64,000 bases of DNA from Pleurotus djamor (GCA_029747585.1 JAPEVF010000003.1:62001-126000), one strand, 5' to 3'; shown: positions 11,341 through 23,494, counted from the first letter of the stretch. Notes: generated by a model not told the origin, from the sequence alone. Translations and numbers: made by a program.

Positions 11341-13528
11341 CTACAGGTTAGCCCGGCACTGGTTGCCCTGGGCACCACAGTTGGCGACCGTGAGATCCCC
11401 CTGGTTTCCAGAGGCATTGGCGGCGTTAGAGCAAAGGTTGACTTGAACATCGCTAGAAGAGGGGTCAGACATGGGACAAAACAGGATCAACCGAACAAGC
11501 AACGTACCAAGAGCGTCTGAGTGCGCTGTTCAAGTTGTTGAAGCTGGCGTTGTTCTGGACTTGGAAGACACCAGCACCGGCCTCAGTGACAGTGGGTGGG
11601 AGGATACCACCGAGGGCACCAGTGAAGGATTGGAGGTTTCCAGCAGCAGGGGCGGCGGGAGCAGCGGCAACCTACACAATGAGTCAGTCAATCATCGAAA
11701 CTCGACACAGGGACACGAGAAAACACACAGGAGCGGGGGCGGCACATGAAGCAGGCGTACTCACAGGAGCAGGAGCAGCAACGACGGGGGCAGGGGCAGG
11801 GGCAGCGACACCACCAGTGATCGGGGCACCAACAGCTCGTCCTTGGTTATCAAGGGGCTGGATGGCAGCGAAGTTGGTGGTCTTGCCGAAGAAAGAGTTG
11901 AAAGTATCAGCTTGGATACCATTACCAGCGGTAGCGGCATCAGCGGCAGCACGAGCAGCAGCACAAGTGTTACGAGCGGTTTGATCGGCACCACAGCGGT
12001 TGACCAAGGTATCACAGACGAACTGAGAGATGATCTTGAAGTTCTGAGCAGAGCCATGGTTGAAGTTGACTATAAGGACAGTCAGTGAGAGACACTTCAA
12101 CCAAGAAATGGCACCACTTACCCAAGTCGACGGGGCGGAAGCTGGTCTCGCGACGGCCATCAAAGAGACCAAACTCGATCTCAGGGAGAGTGCAGATACC
12201 GAAGTCACCAATTCCACCAGCAGCAGGGGCGGGTNGCTGGGGCAGCAGGAGTCTCAGCAGCAGGAGCATCGGGAGTCTGAGGCGCTGGAGCAGGGGTGGC
12301 AGCACCGCCGCCGACTGTGGGACCGAAAGGACGACCTTGATCATCGAATGCTTGAACGTTGGCAAAATCGGTAGTGATGCCGAAGACGGCGTTGAAAGCA
12401 TCCGCTTGGATACCGGTCTTCGCAGGTTCGGCGGCGGCAGCAGCGGTAATGGCGGATGCGCAAGTGTTGCGGGCAGTCTGATCGGCACCACATCGATTCA
12501 CCAATTGATCGCATACGAAGCGAGTGATGATGTTGATGTTCTGGGCGGAACCGTGGTTGAAGTTGACTGTCCGCTAATTCAGGATACAACAATATATGAA
12601 TGGGAGTCAAACGACTCACCAAGATCAACAGGGCGGAAGCTACTTTCCCTACGGTTATCGAAGCCAACAGCGAATTCAATTTGAGGAACAGTGCAGCTAC
12701 CGAAGTCACCAATGCCGCCCGCCGGAGGAGCAGCAACGGGAGGGGCAGGGGTTTCAGCAGGAGGAGTGTCAACGGCAGGGGCCTCAGGAGCAGGTGCAGG
12801 GGGCGCAGGAGGCACGGCAGCACCAGCCCCACCGAAGGGGAATGTGTTGGGTTGCGATCCAAGAGTGACAGTAGCCTTCGTAGCGGGGTCAAAGAAGAGA
12901 TTAGGATCATTGTTGGGATCCTGAGCTTGAACGAGTCCATTAAGCTCCGGGTTCTTAGGAGCCTTTTGGCAGAAGACAGAGTTCCTCAAAGAAGGTGGGT
13001 TGGTGGTGAAATCCTGTACAGGGTGTCAGCAAAAAATACAGGGTGGATCTGATAGAAAGACAAACAGGTGGGGTGTTCTTTTCAGCTTGTCGGTACTCAA
13101 TAGCCAGTGCGATCATGTTCGCCTGCGTGGCAGCATCGAACTGCCTGGAAGCATCTATCGTTGTGGATTGAGAAACGGTGGGTTAAAGAAAGTAAAAGAG
13201 GGGATACCAATGATCTCGTCGGCCATGTCTTGTTGAGAGCATTCGGGCTGAGCAGCCAACAACGGCGTGATGGCCTTGCCAGAGAGAACACCGCAAACTT
13301 GTCCAGGACAAGCTGCGCTGATCTTAGCAATGACAGGAGGGTTCTCGGCACCTAGTAAAATTTGAGAGTTGATCAAGAACCATTAAATCAGGTATACGCA
13401 CCGAAACGACGAGGGTAAAGAGACACGGCACGGCCTTCACGTTCGAGAAGGACCTCACGGCCAAGGACCATCTCAGGCAGAGAAACGGCCAAGAGAGCGA
13501 AAAAGAACTTGGAAGACTTGGAGAACAT
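11341..13528 (-). CDS. Secreted protein with duplicated Cys domain and Ala/Pro linkers
   Basis: I recognise the type from mushroom genomes, but its function is unknown. The start at 13528 gives a hydrophobic leader (MFSKSSKFFFALLAVSLPE). An N-terminal part has ISAACPGQVCGVL and DASRQFDAATQANMIALAIE. Then come NPELNGLVQAQDPNNDPNLF and an Ala/Pro-rich linker. A two-exon module (GGIGDFG.CT.P.IEF, RPVDLG, VNFNHGSAQN, VNRCGADQTARNTC, GIQAD.FN) occurs twice, at about 12700-12300 and 12230-11780, with a second Ala/Pro linker between. The last exon ends VANCGAQGNQCRANL. There are about eight introns. The N at 12235 falls in the linker between the modules. Secretion is inferred from the leader; a surface role is only a guess. 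Confidence 0.8.
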
Positions 13529-13731
13529 TTTGGAAGCGAAGGGCGGACAAGTGTTAAGTGACAAAAGGGGCTGCTGTGTGAGCGAAAAGAATGTAGAAAT
13601 AAGGAATGAAAGGACTCCTGGTCAGGCCGCACTGCGACTTGGGAGATGACGGAAGAGAAAGGAAGGAAGAGAGAGGAAACGATCTGGTGGAGTCTGGTGG
13701 TGGGAAGTCAGAATGAAGCGAAAATGGACAC

Positions 13732-13739
13732 CTTTTATA
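13732..13739 (-). promoter_or_regulatory. TATA box of the duplicated-domain secreted protein gene
   Basis: On the minus strand this reads GTATAAAAGG, about 205 bases before the ATG at 13528, followed by CT-rich sequence. It is a strong core promoter by position and sequence. Confidence 0.65.
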
Positions 13740-13740
13740 C

Positions 13741-15170
13741 AAAGCCCATTGTCCAGTCGATATGAGCCGGTTGCTACCCTTGCCTCGTCGAAGGACCCCT
13801 CCGGTGCCTTTACAGAAATTATGCCGATTCGAGAGCATGCTGAATCAGGTCTCAGGGCCGTTCAAGCTGTAAGACTTGTCCTGGCTTGTCGTGCTGCAGA
13901 AGGATGGCGTTACCAGGTACGCTCGGATGAGAGATATGTTTTCTCATCATCAGCCCATGTCGGTATGTGCATGCATCCTTCCGCTAGCGCTAAATCCTAA
14001 GAATGATAGATGAGAAGTTCGTCTTTGCCACTTTACATGCCGACCATATGGATGAGTACCCACCCGCTCATAGTCCATGAGAACACGGAGGTAATAAGGA
14101 TTTCTTTCCCTCCTTTTCTGCTTTTTTGATGGTCGCCATCACGCCCGCCCTCGACCAGGGATTGGAGCACTCCGATAATTGCGAATATGATGGAGGCAAT
14201 AAGTGCGTCGAGGCGACCTAATATCAGACCTAGATGGCAACGTGCTTAGAGGGCTGCACACCAAAGCATGTGCATAGCGGATAGCACCAGCCACCCCGCG
14301 AACAAACCATCAATACCATGACGTACTACAACAGTTGTCTGAGCGGCGTCCTAAGGTCTGGAGGTACTAACCAACAACTACCGAGCCCACCGTGATACTA
14401 AATTTTTTTTTCTTGAGGGACGGTCCGTGGCCTGATGAAGACACTGACGCCGAAGTTCTTATGCTTACTCTGTACCACGACCAGGTTGGGGAGAATGGGC
14501 AGTTAACCGGCCACAGGCCCACAAAGACACCGTGACATGTACAAAATGTGTCGGCGGCCTTTGAGCATCTTCATATCCCTGCAGATGTAAAGGCAAGGTG
14601 AACAATGTGTCCACCCGTTACCCTGGAGAGGATGGTCTTTCGCTGCAGGATCATCCGACGGAGCCTGGCAGGTTCATCGTTCCTCATGCGCTCATGAATC
14701 GGCGTCAATGGCCTTGCAATGGCCTCCATCACCCCAACAAGCCATGGCGATACCATCGACACCGTTCCTTACAAAGACAGCTGCAAGTCTTTTTGATGTC
14801 TTTTCCCAAAAAATCACATTCTCTGAGCCGCAACGAACATCGTCGTCATGGACGCATGGAATAGTCCAAAGGACCTTGGAAGGGAACACGGGACTGCTTC
14901 ACAACGTCCTGGGTAAGTTAGCGGCAAGATTCGGTTCGACGGCAATTATTCGGAGGAAACTTGGATGAAGCTTTGTAATTTGACAAGGGTTTCGACGGTT
15001 CAACGTTCAGATCTCAGTGCGGGCTGGTGGCCGTGAGGTCATATCTGGTCATGTCCGAAGTATGATGGATGGCGCGTGGTGGCTCTCAGGCAGAGTATGT
15101 AAGGAACGGCGCGGTGCAATGGACCAAGCGAACGGATATCGACGCAATGTGGTGGGTACATAATGAAGTC
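13741..15170. other. Intergenic stretch, no gene seen
   Basis: Short open frames only, none with recognisable content or convincing introns. It contains a poly-T tract near 14402. It separates the promoter of a minus-strand secreted protein from the 3' end of the syntaxin gene. Confidence 0.5.
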
Positions 15171-16371
15171 CTAGGATTCCGTAAATACGATTAATACTTT
15201 AGTTGAATAAGGAAGAATAAACAAGACCTGATAATATAAGGGAGGGATGGGTAGTCCGATTATGACAATATCTTTGAGGAAACAAGCATTACTCCAATGA
15301 AGGGAAGGGAAAGATAAGGGACGTACGGCAAGAAGTACAATAGCCACAACGACGACTAGTATCATCATCAGGCAAGCAGCTCTACGCCCAGCCTTGCGCT
15401 GGTATTCAGCTGCGGTGGTGAGCTCTTCCGACGCGCCAGCGGTATCCACAGCGACGGATGAAATATTGGACTCAATATTGTCTAGACACAAACACAAGTA
15501 TCAAGAACATAAGCAATTGATCAGAAAACGAAGTGCAAGGAACCACATACCGAGCATGCCACCTTGTTGGTTGACAAGCGTGCCAAGGTCATGGAAGATT
15601 TCGGCCAGCTCATGTATGCCAGTCTCGATTTCACGTATCTCTGACTCCCGCTCTTGAATCAGCGATTCCTGATAAGCAAGTTCGTGCGGGGATAATTGAC
15701 TCTGAAGCAACTGTGCTTGTCGCTGCGGTGGTGAGCCGGGTTCCTGCGACCTAAAAGTTATGACAGTTAGCCAACGGAAGCCCGAACAGCAGCTTCGACG
15801 TACGACCGAGCTTGATCTTCTTCCACAGCCAACTTGACACCCTCAACAACTGTTCTCTGTCGCTCCGCGCTGACTTGCTGCGCCCGCTGGAATGCAACCA
15901 GCGAAAGTTGGAAATCGTGCGACGTTTTCTGGAGAGCAGTCTTTTGATTTGACTATGGGACAAGTTGTAGTCACTTGAATAGGTGCTAACCCGTCGGAAG
16001 TAAAATAGAGCATACTAGTGACGTTTGCATCGTAGAAAGCGTCTTCAAATCCTCCCCGCCACGCTTCGCCATATCTCTCGTTGTTTCAGTGAGGTCATGC
16101 CTAGCGTACCACCACTATTTCAGTCCGAGCAGAGCAGCGTCGCAAAGATTGTAGCTCACAAGCTCTTCCTCAGCGCCGCAGAGTCCTTCGTTGTCCCCAG
16201 TTGATCCACCAACTTCAATATCCCTTGAACATTAGCATTGATCTTGAACACCTGCAACGACAAAGAATTCTGCAGCCCAAGAAACGCAGAATCTTCTCTT
16301 GACTGAGGGACTGAAGAAGATGCAGCGCGAGTGGGATGCGTCAAGCCGCTTTCAATGTCTTGGAAGCTCAT
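15171..16371 (-). CDS. PEP12: Pep12-type syntaxin (Qa-SNARE)
   Basis: Pep12 drives fusion of Golgi-derived vesicles with the late endosome/prevacuole. The start MSFQDIESG matches Pep12 relatives. The N-terminal helical region includes LQNSLSLQVFKINANVQGI and RKSL..., then DLTETTRDMAKRGGEDL and a helix NQKTALQKTSHDFQLSLVAF. The SNARE helix contains LIQERESEIREIETGI, followed by HELAEIFHDLGTLVNQQGG, with the central-layer glutamine in the NQQG segment. A membrane anchor follows (MMILVVVVAIVLLAV). The last intron (GTACGT..TATCAG) is in frame without a stop, so the tail after the anchor may be VLFILPYSTKVLIV or a longer unspliced version. About five introns. The assignment to Pep12 rather than another endosomal Qa-SNARE rests mainly on the N-terminus. 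Confidence 0.85.
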
Positions 16372-16439
16372 GATGGCAGGATGAGAGATTCGGAGTCGGT
16401 GAGCGTAGTGGCAAGTTGCAACAATTGCCGAACTTCGAA

Positions 16440-16456
16440 CACGTGGGTCTCACGTG
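16440..16456. promoter_or_regulatory. Tandem E-box (CACGTG) pair upstream of the syntaxin gene
   Basis: Two CACGTG hexamers at 16440-16445 and 16451-16456 sit in an 11-base direct repeat (ACGTGGGTCTC), about 70-85 bases upstream of the syntaxin ATG at 16371. CACGTG is the core bound by bHLH factors such as Cbf1 in fungi; binding here is inferred. Confidence 0.45.
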
Positions 16457-16776
16457 GGTCTCACCGTTACTTAGGAGAAGCTAGGAGCTCTAGGGATCTT
16501 CAGGAGCCTTCCTTGGAACCTGAGCGCTTGAGCCCCGAACCTGTGATACTACGGTACGGTACTTTAGCTTTGTCCTCGCAGTTTCGACTCATCGTTTTGA
16601 ACGCAGTTATAGAATGTGAGCGATGGAATGAGTTCATACCAAATTCAAGTTTGCAGTAACAAAGCGGCACAACCCGAAGGAAATATTGTCCATCTGTTAC
16701 AGCAACCTCGTCCACACCGATCATGGATCATGGATCATGATCGGAAAGAAAGTTTCTGTGAGAAACGACCGAGTCG

Positions 16777-18491
16777 TTACAGAATCTCCGCGATAATTTT
16801 ACCTCTAACAAGAAGAGTTCTCAACCTAAGCTTCGTGCAACAGGAGAAGGAGGTAACGTACATATTTTGGTTGGCCTCCATTTCTCGGTGCGCGTCCTGG
16901 ATCTCTGTCCAAGGATAAACCTTGTGCACGTACGTCTTGATGGGCCCATCCCCACTTTGTCCAGTAATTTTATTCAAACAGTCCGTGTTCAACCTAGAAC
17001 CAGGCGGCAGGTGTATTAGGTTTCGGGGACGTGAAATGATGATATCACAACAACACGACGGACCGTTGGATGAGATCACTTTGGTATACGTCGGTCCGTG
17101 AACGCAGGGTAGATCCCGTAATACGGAGCCGTTTGAATAGGATCGGACGTAAATCGAAAGCCGGGGCGTTACTACCTAGTTAGTACCAGAAAAGAGTTGG
17201 TTTCAGGTGAGTCAACAAGGAGCAAAACTGACGAACCGCTCAACATGGCCAGCATCGTCATCCTGCCGTCCATGGCCATGGCATCGATATTCTTGGCCCA
17301 ATGACTCTGACCCACAAAATCAATGATCACATCCACGCCCTAGTCGACAGTTGATTGACCGAGTTTCAGGTAATGGACGGCAACGGAGATCGCGGTGGAA
17401 AAATTCGAAATCAAATCTCAAACTCACCTTTGTGGTTATCTTCTTTGTTTCCGCTGCGAAATCTTGTTCCTTGTAGTTGACGCCGTGGGTAGCGCCATTT
17501 GGTATGGAAGTGAGGAAATCGAGCTTGTCTTGCGTAGACGCTGTGGCGATAACAGAGTTCCTGTGCAAGCGTTAACCTATGTGATTATGATTCGAGCGCA
17601 ACAGAATGCGGCTCACGCTCCATAGTATCTGGCTAATTGAATGGCGGCAAGACCAACGCCTGATGCACCGGCATGAACCAGTACGTTTTCATTTGCTTTC
17701 ACTTCACCGTATACGACAAGCGCTTGGTATGCTAGAAAGAGAAATGGCGCAAGGTCAGCGGATCCTTGGCCTTGAAAATGTTGATGACGACACACCAGTA
17801 AGAAAACATTCAGGGATGCTCGCAGCCTCCGCCCAAGAGAGCTGTGGAGGTTTCCGCAGGATATGCGTATGGGGAACGACAATGAATTCGGCGTAAGCGC
17901 CCTACAAGAATTGTCAATGCACGAGAGTGGTTCAGTTCCTGTTTTTCATTTCGGAACCACAAACGACGAAGATCACTTACACCGCCGGCCAATCCCATGA
18001 CCTCATCACCTTCTTTCCAAACCGAGTGAGGTACGCTGGTGCCTAACTGCGCGATGGTCCCAGAAAACTCGACGCCCAAGATGTCTGAACACCCGGCTGG
18101 CGGTGGGTAGTACCCTTCGCGCTGGTATATGTCCATCCGGTTAAGGCCAAACGCCCTGATCTGTGCGCGGTGTTGGGCGATGTTGAATGATGTTGATAGA
18201 TGATGCATGATGCAGGTGATGTCGATGAACGTTGAACATTCAACATTGAGATCAAGAATTGGGTGACGCGCGCAGATGCAGCGGTGAAGAGGTTTTGCGG
18301 AGGTGATAGCAGCGATGCGTGAGTGTCATTGTCTTTGATGAGTATTCTTTCCCTCAGCCGAGACCAATGATACAGCGTACCTTGACGAGAACCTGATCAG
18401 CATTGGGAGTTGGCTTGGATGTGTCTCCAATGTATAGTTTTTCAACTGGCCCCTTTCCTCCTTTGATCAAGACGGCGCGCATCTGAGCCAT
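16777..18491 (-). CDS. NADPH:quinone oxidoreductase, zinc-free MDR family
   Basis: Medium-chain reductase of the zeta-crystallin/PIG3 type, which reduces quinones with NADPH in the cytosol. The start at 18491 gives [19 protein letters not shown]. The substrate domain contains [18 protein letters not shown] and GVEFSGTI. The nucleotide-binding segment reads [18 protein letters not shown], then VIATAS..DKL..L and [10 protein letters not shown]. The exon near 17100-17175 carries [14 protein letters not shown], diagnostic of this subfamily, and the last exons give [20 protein letters not shown] and GKIIAEIL. About ten introns; a 70-nt one near 17020-17090 must be removed to join SDLIQR to the KITG segment. 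An upstream in-frame ATG would add about 16 residues. The gene appears intact. Confidence 0.9.
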
Positions 18492-19265
18492 GTTGGAATT
18501 TTTGAACCGCTGAGAAAAGAAGGTATATTTGCACTTCACCGTCAGGTCCCAGATACTTATATGATTGGTGCGTTAGTCATCCTCGTTCCTCCCAACGGAA
18601 TGCCGGGAATCATTGGTCACCGGTTCAAAAATGATGTAAATATTCCGTAGGGAAGTTGTTGAAGTTTGAGATCATTTACAGCAAGAAGAAACCCAGGACG
18701 ACTCACTGTCACAGGATGCCCGTCCACTCCGAGGTCAGGACCCCTATCTCCACGTCGCGATCATGTGACATAGGGCCCATAGGCTTCGTCGAACTTTGAA
18801 ATTTGAATTTCATTCTTGAAGCTTGAAGTTTGCACAGTATGTACCATTCTGCCGAGTTTGATCTCATCGCCCTAGTACTGGCTCAGACCTTTTTGGGTCG
18901 TATGGACAGCCGAACATCACATCCACTTGTACCATCAAGGAAATTTAATGGTGAGTCACCAGTTACTGGTGATGAGCCGCGTGTTGATTTGACTTTCTAC
19001 TTATTGTCTTCGTAGTGACTCTGCATCACGCGACGGCGTTGTGTGTGCGCACCAAGTGACTCGATAGGCGATGTGGCTATGGCATAGTGGTCCCGGAATC
19101 TCATCATTCATCAAAGCCGTTACGAGGATCAGTTCTCAATATTCGGAGAATGGCCTCGTCCATTATGCTGCGGCCTGCCATGCGTCCTCAGCGCTCTACG
19201 AGCGATTAACTTCGCACTGACGGGAACTGGGCAGACCAGAAACAAGCGACCCTATCCGATGATCA
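18492..19265. other. Intergenic stretch, no gene seen
   Basis: This is the promoter side of the quinone oxidoreductase gene. It has an AT-rich segment and short open frames but nothing recognisable. Confidence 0.45.
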
Positions 19266-19289
19266 TCTCTGGTCCCAATTTTCCGTTTG

Positions 19290-20229
19290 TACACCTCGAT
19301 GTTGCCGCTTCAGTCCATCGGTGTATATGTGGCTACGTCAGTGCTCGTTCCTAGGCCTGAAAGTTTCCCTTCCCCAGCGTTTCACCTCTACAGCGAATAT
19401 ATACTTACCACCTACACTCCCACCCCTGCTTGGAGTCCGGTGTCGCTTTTCTTGTTTCGACTTGCCATCATAGGTACTCGCGACCTGATTCAATCGGCAA
19501 TTTCGTTCCGCCTCGCTCATTTGGGATTGACCATCAATTTTTCGGCGTAGAAGAGGCGTATGTCCTCTATCTGGACCGTTGGTCACGCTTCGACCTATAC
19601 ATACTCGGTCAGTCACCGCCCCTTTTCATCCAAGGATCACCTCGGACTAATACGGTGAATGTCTCTCCGTTATCATTATTCCAAACAGCCCTGGCCCTTC
19701 TCATTTTGATAGACATGATGACGATGAGGAACCTTAGGCTCCTTCGAGTGAATAAGTTTCTTGCACTTTCTAAATGGGTCTGGCGAAGGAATGGTATAGC
19801 ATATGACCTTCCTGTCTTCTCCTTTGTTCTTCAGATTGCTAATTTTGGTCGGATAACTTCTTCCCTCTACTTAACTATCCACATGCCTAGGTTGCCGGCA
19901 CATTTCTCATCTCCAAACATACGAACCGCGTGCTAGGCAGAGGGCTTCCGGCATCTAATCGGATACTATCGGTGAGCATTACCCCATCTTCAGACTTCTT
20001 TGCTTCGATTCAACGAGAACCAATCGTTTAGAGGGTGGCCTACCGTGTATACCGGCCTTGCTACGGCATTTTTACTCTCATGACGACCCCAAGGAGGAGC
20101 GATGACCTTGGTGAGCGACAACCAATATGCAAACGCCACTGGACCGATGCCCTTTCGATGCCTATGGAGCCCGGCATATCAACGCTTGATCGTCCAAAGT
20201 TACGAGATGTAATGTGGATGCAATCTTAA
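19290..20229 (+). pseudogene. Possible decayed multi-span membrane-protein gene
   Basis: I do not recognise the family. The stretch contains hydrophobic, intron-like and exon-like pieces on the plus strand: a segment reading FGVEEAYVLYLDRWSRFDLY, then LFQTALALLILIDMMTMRNL, then after one or two candidate introns (acceptors near 19836 and 19892) VAGTFLISKHTNRVLGRGL, and another hydrophobic run near 20045 (TVYTGLATAFLLS) that ends at a stop in its frame. No single set of splice sites joins these into one open frame, so this may be a broken gene or a chance assembly. It could instead be an intact gene with exons I cannot place. Confidence 0.25.
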
Positions 20230-22390
20230 TTTCTACGTTGACTCGTCTTCGCTCAGACTGGCCGGCCCGCATGTCGGCACCATTGCTGATGTCAAGCTGA
20301 AAACCGTGCCTACGGTTGTGTAAAAGGATTTCCCCATTTCCTCAGACACTGAGTAAGTACGCCTCACGGTCAATCAAAGAACTTCATACATAACCTTGTT
20401 ACAAAGAGCCTAGAGCACGGGACTACCTGACGCACGGAGACCAACGCATTGTTCCGGGGTGTTGGAACCTTCCTCCTCCAGTTGGCTAGTCCAATGGGAG
20501 TTGTTCTCGGATACGCTTCAAACATTCACGCATCAGGAACACAGACGTCTATATCGTTATTCTTAGCAACTTCTTCTATCATTTACCCCTCGCCCAGGGT
20601 TAAACAAGAACAACATAACCAACCTAGCAAAACACGCTTTCTAAAGTACCAAAACCGGAATAATCACTCTCGGAAGTTGCTTCTTTGATCCCTCCATCCA
20701 TCGCCACCCACATCTCCACGCGCACACCCACCGACTGGGAACATCACTTGGTGATCACAAACCAGCGAACGTTGATATCACCTATCATTTCAACGTATCT
20801 AATTCCACCGCACCGCTCGGAATAATCAGAGACACAATGTAACAAGCAGCAGTTCGCGCTCCCAAGTGTGGGATCCACCAATCACTATCACTCTGCACTA
20901 CGCCATGCCCGCCAACGACATCGTCCACCGTCATCAAACTCACGAGTGAACAATGATAATGGGAAAACACCAGCCTCCCCTTGCCTACACTTCTCCCTGA
21001 TTCGCGGTCAGATATCAGTTGGGCGCGAGCTCCAGATGTACACGTACCACTCCGACGTGAATGGATCGGCGACAAGAATTCGGGACATGAAACCAACGAC
21101 CCTCAAACTACGTGTGTGGTGGTGGTATTGGGAGTGTTTTGTGGTTTGCGGAGCTATCTTGGCGATGAANGATTTGCGTTTTATCGACGCCTCAGGAATG
21201 GTTATTTTTTGCCTCTCCGAGACGACAGGTACAGACTTGCAGTCGTAGGTGCGTTGTTGGTGTTTCCGTTCAGCTAGTTGTCAGGGTGGTTGCCCGCCAT
21301 GTCCGTTATGTCCGCCGGACAGCACGCATCGGAGGATGTTTTGTCCTGAGAGATAGGAATAGTTGTTGAGTTGGAGAGGAAGTCTGGTGCGTGGAACCTG
21401 AGAGCGGGCGCTGCCATGGTGGACCAGGCGAACCAATTTGTTCAATTCTTCCATGGTTGGATGTAACTTCGTTGTGCCCAGACAGGACATATATTTCCAC
21501 AAGTATTGAAGCATACTCCGCGTGCGATGGAATGTAATTAACGGAGGGAATTCGAAGCAACGGGCCATGAATCAATGATGCCTACTAGGCCACTTTGGAT
21601 GGAGAAAGAAGCGCGGTTCCAATCCTGTCCACTCTCAAGGACATCATCAAGAATAGCGGCATCGGACTGATCCGTGTAACGTGCATTCGCTGGAGAGAGT
21701 CTATGCCCTCAGTTACCAGTTGCTATGTCCGAGTTGCAGTCCAACAGTCCTTGAATCTAAGATGTGGGATGGCTCGCCGCGACGGACATGGGTGGCCTGA
21801 CATCAGCTCGTGACGTCGGCTTGTCCGTCAAAGTGGCCCAGACTGACCGCGTATCAGAGTCCCATCTCAGCCCACTACCTTAACGGCGAGCACATCGTTG
21901 AACGGCAGATATTCAGCACCGTGCGCAATGGCAAGCTGTAGTTGGGAAGGCCTTATTACCTAATTGTACTGTGTATATGTTCGTGCAACTCTCTGGGGTG
22001 CCTTTTCCGTGGTCAGCGGGACCATGTAGTCATCTCTGAGAACACTGGCTGTGTTATTGTCGAGCAAGCTGTTGAATAATCGTGACTCCAAATGACTCTG
22101 GAATGCGTCGAATGCAGTGTGTGCAGAGGCGGGTTGGTCGCTGGCGGACGAATGACAGTGAAACACCCAAAAATACAGCTTTTGACCCAAATTCGCTCCT
22201 TGTTTTGAGCGTTGCCGCGGCTCCTCGAAGGATTTATCCCATATCCTGAGTATCTTTANTTTTTTATTTATTTTCCCGCCTGATGGGGGCAAGTACACGG
22301 GCCCGTTTTTCCTGATTTCGATTTCCTGATTCGAATTGCAGAGTAAAAAATACCTTGGCGCTTTACCATGAACCGATACTCCTCCAGTCC
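20230..22390. other. Long intergenic stretch, no supported gene
   Basis: Several short open frames (for example minus-strand 21960-22448) have no recognisable content and no clear splice pattern. Ns at 21170 and 22259. Confidence 0.45.
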
Positions 22391-22398
22391 CTATAAAG
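22391..22398 (+). promoter_or_regulatory. TATA box before the 31-residue ORF
   Basis: CTATAAAG lies about 140 bases before an ATG at 22539, with a CT-rich tract near 22470-22490 between them. This is a normal fungal promoter layout for a gene otherwise easy to miss. Confidence 0.5.
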
Positions 22399-22538
22399 AC
22401 GCGATTGAACATGGCCTCCTCCAGACAATTCACTCCCCAGTCAAGCAAACATCACTTGCAGCCTATAGCATCCTCGTCTTCTCTACTTGAAGACATACCC
22501 TCACCTCATCGTACCACCAAAGCCAACCACCACATACA

Positions 22539-22634
22539 ATGAGCTCGACATCCAAGCCCAACACCTCGCGCCCCAACGGCTCCGGGACAACCGTGAAGGG
22601 GGGCGCCACAACCAATGGCCCCGTGTTCTTCTAA
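22539..22634 (+). CDS. Micro-ORF, 31 residues, unknown function
   Basis: A short single-exon frame begins in good context (CACATACAATGAG) after a TATA box and pyrimidine tract. The product starts MSSTSKPNTS, is rich in Ser, Thr, Gly and Asn, carries TTVKGGATTNG in its second half and ends GPVFF. It has no signal peptide, no membrane segment and no Cys, so it is not a CaaX mating pheromone. It would be cytosolic and disordered. I do not recognise a family. Support comes from promoter architecture and the polished composition; length alone would not justify the call. Confidence 0.45.
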   Translation: MSSTSKPNTSRPNGSGTTVKGGATTNGPVFF

Positions 22635-23494
22635 AGACGCTGCTCGGGGCGCCGCCCTTCCCCCCACATCCATAAACACACCTCCATTCCTCGTGCATGG
22701 CCCGTTTCACCCACCCACCATTACACAACGTACAGCGTTCGACCATTCCATTCATCATTCCAAAACATACCCACCCCTCCACAACACTGTTCCCATCCAA
22801 ATAATTATCGTACCTCACAAGCCGACTAAACCCTAATTTAACTCACAACATACGGACGTCAAGAAACGCACCCGGCTGCGGGCGNTTTTTGATATAATTT
22901 CCCTTCGAATGATCGCCTTCCCCCTTGATATATTAATGGGCGACGTGGACGTTGGTGGAAGGGGCGAAGGGGGAGATCAGAGATGTAGATCGTGGATGTG
23001 GATGACGAAGAAAGAAAGATCGAGATAGGAGCTCGTCCCTTGCAACTTATTTATTCCCGCATTTTAATTTAATTAGTGGTTCCCTCTTACCAGAGGACCT
23101 TCCTAGTTGTAGCATTAGCTCTATGTATTTCGGAACGCACGCTCAGTGTGTCCAGAACGATTCGTACTTNCCCCCCATCGGTTTGCCCAGTAGTACTAGT
23201 AGAAGTAGCCATCCATGGTTTTGTCGCCTTGCTTTCAATTAACTTATTATCCCAAGTCTTGGGTTGTCCTGAGAATTCCTCCGTACAAGCATTGAATTGC
23301 GGACGTAGCTGCGATCAAACAAGTCTATATCAGTACACGCAGCACCAGCATTTCGACATGACGGATCACTCTTGCATATTCCACGACCGATCATGATATC
23401 TCCAGCTGAGACTCACTTCATTCAAATACAAACACATTAGCGCTATATCTAATGAAACCTTTTCTAAGGCGACGCGCAGTTGCGAGCATCCAGA
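22635..23494. other. Intergenic stretch, no gene seen
   Basis: 3' flank of the micro-ORF followed by AT-rich sequence near 23050-23080, up to the convergent end of the hydrolase gene. No supported coding content. Confidence 0.45.

Noticed and set aside
16990..17240. Apparent break in the quinone oxidoreductase
   Set aside because: Removing two normal introns restores [14 protein letters not shown] and the join SDLIQR to the KITG segment, so the gene is intact.
21960..22448. Minus-strand open frame of about 162 codons
   Set aside because: No recognisable motif and mixed composition; it crosses an N in a T run, so the frame itself is doubtful.
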